Below, in pieces: positions 13,922 through 16,672 of a DNA stretch of 16,672 nucleotides. How positions within the stretch are numbered: the stretch's first letter is position 1; every line of letters begins with the position of its first letter. The position numbers and the translations under genes were made by a program. The DNA comes from Nitrososphaerales archaeon TH1177 (GTDB taxonomy: Archaea; Thermoproteota; Nitrososphaeria; Nitrososphaerales; Nitrososphaeraceae): assembly GCA_014523515.1 (NCBI GenBank), contig JAATVJ010000363.1:1-16672 (forward strand). Direction: 5' to 3'. The notes beneath the pieces are model-generated. The model did no database searches and had not been told where the DNA came from. It worked only from the letters and a program-made list of their open reading frames with translations.

Positions 13922-14110
13922 TTAATTATTTATCTTTTTTAAATCATTTTGTAAATTCTCTATTATCTTAGGGATTTCTTTCTTAGCACATTCAATACAA
14001 AAATATTGTAGTGATAGTGGGTAAGTAAAATATTTTACATTTAATATAATATCTTTTTTACATGAGATACATTTCTTAAGTTTAAATGGATCTGTATTTT
14101 TTATTATCAA
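13922..14110 (-). CDS. Small four-cysteine (zinc-ribbon-like) protein
   Basis: A 62-residue protein with two CxxC pairs, C14-x2-C17 and C38-x2-C41, spaced by 20 residues, as in a zinc-ribbon or treble-clef metal site, followed by a basic helix (42-60). It starts with TTG at 14110; no ATG is available, and a TATA-like TTTAAAAT on the minus strand (about 14136-14143) is 29 bases upstream. Nucleic-acid or protein binding is possible, but nothing specific can be claimed. It lies between the glycosylase (43-base gap) and the beta-CASP nuclease (51-base gap), all on one strand. Confidence 0.65.
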   Translation of the reverse strand: MIIKNTDPFKLKKCISCKKDIILNVKYFTYPLSLQYFCIECAKKEIPKIIENLQNDLKKINN

Positions 14111-14130
14111 TATTTAAATTATTATATTCA

Positions 14131-14144
14131 ATTAATTTTAAATT
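14131..14144 (-). promoter_or_regulatory. TATA-like box of the small four-cysteine protein
   Basis: AATTTAAAATTAAT on the minus strand, about 28 bases from the TTG at 14110; this spacing supports that codon as a leaderless start. Confidence 0.4.
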
Positions 14145-14161
14145 TACTATTGTATTATTTG

Positions 14162-15421
14162 TTAAATTTTAAATACATCACCGGAATCAGGTGCAATAGC
14201 ATCAAAACCATATTTTTCATTTATTTCCTCTGCAAATCTTATACAGGAATTCCCATCTCCGTGGACTGTAAGTACTTTAGGATTTCCTTTTATCCTATCT
14301 AATATTTCAAATAATTCATCTCTGCTATTGTGGCCAGAAAATTCAAATTGTTTTACTTCTGCCAAACATTTTTTTATTCTTCCATTTAATTTAAAAGTGC
14401 CTTTATCGAGTAACATTCTCCCTGGTGTATTTTCTCCTTGGTAAGAAACAAGAGCAATACCGTTATTTTCTGACGTCATAATATTCTGCATATAAAAAAT
14501 GGCAGATCCTCCTACCAACATTCCTGCAGGAGATATAATTACACATGGTTCCTTTATCAATCGTTTTCTTCTTTTCCAATCTTTGATCCATTCTACTTCT
14601 TCAATATATTTTTTGAAAACTTTTGGATCTCTTATATATTCAGGATATTTTAACATAATTTCATTTACTTTCAATGCCATTCCATCCATAACGATTTTAT
14701 GAGGAAATTTATTAGCTTTCAAAACACACGCTATCTCTTGAGCCCTTTCAACTGAGAAAGCAGGAATAAATAATGTTCCACCATTATCAATTATTTTATG
14801 TGCAAATTCTAATAAATCTTTTTCAGCTTGTGACCTTGGTATTTGATTAGTTTGTGAATATGTACTTTCAATTATCATTAAATGTATTTCATCAATATCT
14901 AAGTCAGCAGGCCTCAAGATCTTGGATCCTCTCGTATTAATATCACCGGTATAGAATATTCTTTTTCCGCTATTTTCAACAACAATAGTTGATCCTCCTA
15001 AAACATGACCTGATTCATAGAGTGTTATATTTATTTCATTTATATTATAAGGTTGTCGATACTCTAAATTTTTATGACACTTTACCATTTTATCTAAATC
15101 AATATTTTCAAATGGAAGGTAGAATCCGGAGATCTTTATCATATCTTCAATTAGTAGTTGAGATAATTCAATAGTTGGATTAGTTGAAAGTATAGGAAAT
15201 TTAGATGATGATGAAAATAAAGATGGAATAAATCCGGAATGATCTAAATGTGCATGAGATAATACTATGGCATGTAAATCCTTTGGCTTAACATGAAGAG
15301 GGAATTGAGGTTCTTTTTTTAGAAGAACACCATAATCCATTAAAACGTTAGAGTTGTCATTACTGACTAAGAATGCAGAACGACCAACCTCCTTAGCAGC
15401 TCCCAAAATTTTAATTTCCAA
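14162..15421 (-). CDS. Beta-CASP metallo-beta-lactamase nuclease (aCPSF2/RNase J-like)
   Basis: A 419-residue RNA-processing nuclease of the beta-CASP family. Metallo-beta-lactamase motifs: SHAHLDH at 55-61 (H56, H58, D60, H61), ESGHVLGGS at 136-144 (H139), TGDIN with D160. Beta-CASP motifs: A with E185 in IESTYS, B with H364 in FSGH, C with H387 in VHGDG. There is no N-terminal KH domain, which separates it from aCPSF1, so it belongs to the short archaeal group (aCPSF2 or aRNase J); which of these, and whether it acts as endo- or 5'-3' exonuclease, cannot be told from sequence alone. It starts at TTG 15421; no in-frame ATG is near, and MEIKILGAAKEVGRS is the family-typical N-terminus. The upstream promoter is weak, so co-transcription with the methyltransferase-like gene 51 bases upstream is possible. 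Confidence 0.92.
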   Translation of the reverse strand: MEIKILGAAKEVGRSAFLVSNDNSNVLMDYGVLLKKEPQFPLHVKPKDLHAIVLSHAHLDHSGFIPSLFSSSSKFPILSTNPTIELSQLLIEDMIKISGFYLPFENIDLDKMVKCHKNLEYRQPYNINEINITLYESGHVLGGSTIVVENSGKRIFYTGDINTRGSKILRPADLDIDEIHLMIIESTYSQTNQIPRSQAEKDLLEFAHKIIDNGGTLFIPAFSVERAQEIACVLKANKFPHKIVMDGMALKVNEIMLKYPEYIRDPKVFKKYIEEVEWIKDWKRRKRLIKEPCVIISPAGMLVGGSAIFYMQNIMTSENNGIALVSYQGENTPGRMLLDKGTFKLNGRIKKCLAEVKQFEFSGHNSRDELFEILDRIKGNPKVLTVHGDGNSCIRFAEEINEKYGFDAIAPDSGDVFKI

Positions 15422-15472
15422 TATTATTCTATGATACTTATTAGATATGGTTACTTTAAGTCTTGTTATATC

Positions 15473-16327
15473 TTAAATTATATTGAGGAATTCCATTTTC
15501 CATAATTTAATTTTAGAATTTATATCATGATTCTCAATACATTGATAAAATGAAAAACCACATTCGTCAAGAACCTTTTCAAACTCATACTGTATTTTCT
15601 TGTCTGTATTACTTTCTTCTAATACTATTTGCCTTTTTAAGCCATCTATTATAAGATCCTTTTTTATATTATCTTTAGAATATATATACCAAAAATTATG
15701 TGCTCCCCTTAAAGTAGAAAGAAAATGTAAACTTTTAGAATCAAGATTTGAATAGAAATGGTTATTAATTTCTATATTCACATCTTCCCATGATGGTGTA
15801 ATCCATTTTACTATTTTTTTGAAACCATATCCTTCATATTCGGCAGCTAAACTTAAACCAGCATCAAGGGTTGTTATTATTATATCCGTTTTATCTGCTA
15901 TATTTTTTCTAAAATCCTGTCCTGGATCCATCCATCCTACAAATATAATATCATAAAAGTCATCTATTCCATATCTAGCATCATCTATTTCTATATAGTC
16001 GGGTTTTTTTTTACCAATAGAATAAAATAAATAAAATAAATCTATGTTATTTTCTATTCCTTTTGCATTTGGAATATATTCTCTTATTCTTTCAAGAAAA
16101 TCTCCATTGCCACATCCTACTTCTAAATATTTTATATGTTGTCTTGTTTTATTGCTAACAATTTCTGCTATTGTTTTTATTCTTAAAATATCTACTTTAC
16201 GATAAGAAAAATAGCTTCCACATAAATAAGGAAAAAAATAACGTTCATGATGTTTTGATAATGAATACGATCTAAATCTATTTAGTTGATTCAATGCATT
16301 TTTTAAATTCTCAAAGTTGTAAGACAT
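15473..16327 (-). CDS. SAM-dependent methyltransferase-fold protein, substrate unknown
   Basis: A 284-residue protein whose middle part has the class I methyltransferase core: motif I YLEVGCGNGDF at 67-77, an acidic residue after the second strand (E92 in GIENN), IEIDDARYG at 112-120, and a fourth strand DIIFVGWMDPGQDFR (126-140), where GWMDPG occupies the place of the catalytic (D/N)PPY-like motif of some families. About 60 residues precede the core (SKHHERYFFPYLCGSYFSYR at 24-43) and a long C-terminal extension follows, with conserved-looking aromatic stretches (HNFWYIYS at 211-218). I cannot name the substrate. The gene lies 51 bases upstream of the beta-CASP nuclease on the same strand. 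ATG 16327 has a TATA box 32-33 bases upstream. Confidence 0.75.
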   Translation of the reverse strand: MSYNFENLKNALNQLNRFRSYSLSKHHERYFFPYLCGSYFSYRKVDILRIKTIAEIVSNKTRQHIKYLEVGCGNGDFLERIREYIPNAKGIENNIDLFYLFYSIGKKKPDYIEIDDARYGIDDFYDIIFVGWMDPGQDFRKNIADKTDIIITTLDAGLSLAAEYEGYGFKKIVKWITPSWEDVNIEINNHFYSNLDSKSLHFLSTLRGAHNFWYIYSKDNIKKDLIIDGLKRQIVLEESNTDKKIQYEFEKVLDECGFSFYQCIENHDINSKIKLWKMEFLNII

Positions 16328-16354
16328 TATAAATTCGTTAAATCACATCTCAAG

Positions 16355-16364
16355 CTTTATAAAA
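16355..16364 (-). promoter_or_regulatory. TATA box of the methyltransferase-like gene
   Basis: TTTTATAAAG on the minus strand, centred 32-33 bases from the ATG at 16327, predicting a leader of about six bases. Confidence 0.5.
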
Positions 16365-16412
16365 TTGAGAATTAATATTAATAAATTAAAGATGAAATAA
16401 CTAAATATAAAA

Positions 16413-16672
16413 TTATGGGCAACCTTCCATTTTTTGAATAAAATATCCTCTATTTTCAATATCCTTCGCAACTACGGGAGGTGCTTCTTGAATATGACAG
16501 AATTGACATTCTTCTTGTGTCATTGTTTGACCACCTTGACCTACTTGTTCCAGAAATTCCTTTCCGTAATCAATTGCTTTTTCATGAGAAGTATTAGCTT
16601 CTACAATAACATCAAAATGCATTATTCTTCCATCTTTTTTTGTTACATATGTATCATAAACTGCACATTCCA
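16413..16672 (-). CDS. DUF2024-like small protein (5' end cut by the window)
   Basis: The visible 85 residues run off the window edge with no stop, so the gene does not begin at the ATG at 16622: the same frame continues upstream as ECAVYDTYVTKKDGRI, directly before MHFDVIV. The pattern (V-Y-DTYVTKKDG-x-x-MHFD, then GKEFLEQ, then CQFCHIQ, ending ENRGYFIQKMEGCP) matches what I recall of the DUF2024 family of ~85-90 residue proteins, so only a few N-terminal residues are missing. A CxxCH motif (16494-16508) and a C-terminal Cys suggest a metal site, not a cytochrome, since no signal peptide is possible at this length. Function unknown. Confidence 0.75.
   Translation of the reverse strand, partial: ECAVYDTYVTKKDGRIMHFDVIVEANTSHEKAIDYGKEFLEQVGQGGQTMTQEECQFCHIQEAPPVVAKDIENRGYFIQKMEGCP

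Noticed and set aside
16494..16508. CxxCH motif read as a c-type haem site
   Set aside because: The protein is a short cytosolic type with no room for a signal peptide, and the motif is part of the DUF2024-like pattern; a metal site is more likely than haem.

Overview
The window is AT-rich archaeal DNA, most likely from the ammonia-oxidising lineage Thaumarchaeota/Nitrososphaeria. This placement is an inference from gene content and promoter layout, not from a database match. The first ~126 bases read as the 3' end of an archaeal 23S rRNA with no 5S or tRNA gene following. The proteins are archaeal in type: family B DNA polymerase, PurP-family ATP-grasp protein, archaeal UMP kinase, stand-alone beta-CASP nuclease, OGG1-type glycosylase and Tat translocase parts. 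Nearly every gene has a TATA-like box about 25-33 bases before its start codon, which indicates largely leaderless mRNAs, several of them starting with TTG or GTG.

Layout. 1-126: 23S rRNA 3' end (+). 127-444: non-coding, with a perfect hairpin, a 12-bp tandem repeat, microsatellite-like DNA and a T-rich terminator. 445-5087: three minus-strand genes (agmatinase-family ureohydrolase, DNA polymerase B, TatC). 5301-5621: small PH-like protein (+). 5622-6002: a 381-base AT-rich gap holding the promoter of a two-gene operon, a SAMHD1-like HD phosphohydrolase followed two bases later by UMP kinase. 8035-8358: unknown small protein (-), divergent from TatA (+) at 8543. 8907-10004: PurP-family protein (+), convergent with a HAD hydrolase (-). 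11058-11582: MJ0936/YfcE-type phosphodiesterase (+). 11788-12282: unknown protein (-), divergent from a small secreted protein (+) at 12505. 12946-16672: five minus-strand genes (OGG1-type 8-oxoguanine glycosylase, small four-cysteine protein, beta-CASP nuclease, SAM-methyltransferase-fold protein, and a DUF2024-like gene cut by the window end).

The content is mainly housekeeping: replication and repair (PolB, OGG1), nucleotide pools (HD phosphohydrolase, UMP kinase, PurP family), RNA processing (beta-CASP), protein export (TatA and TatC, 3.5 kb apart). There is no sign of a mobile element, CRISPR array, defence island or biosynthetic cluster. The points most worth a second look are the PurP-family protein without the glycine-rich ATP loop expected of the family, a HAD protein whose second catalytic Asp is Gly, the co-transcribed HD/UMP kinase pair with a perfect palindrome just behind its TATA box, a large inverted repeat over a divergent promoter, and the unassigned methyltransferase-like gene upstream of the beta-CASP nuclease.
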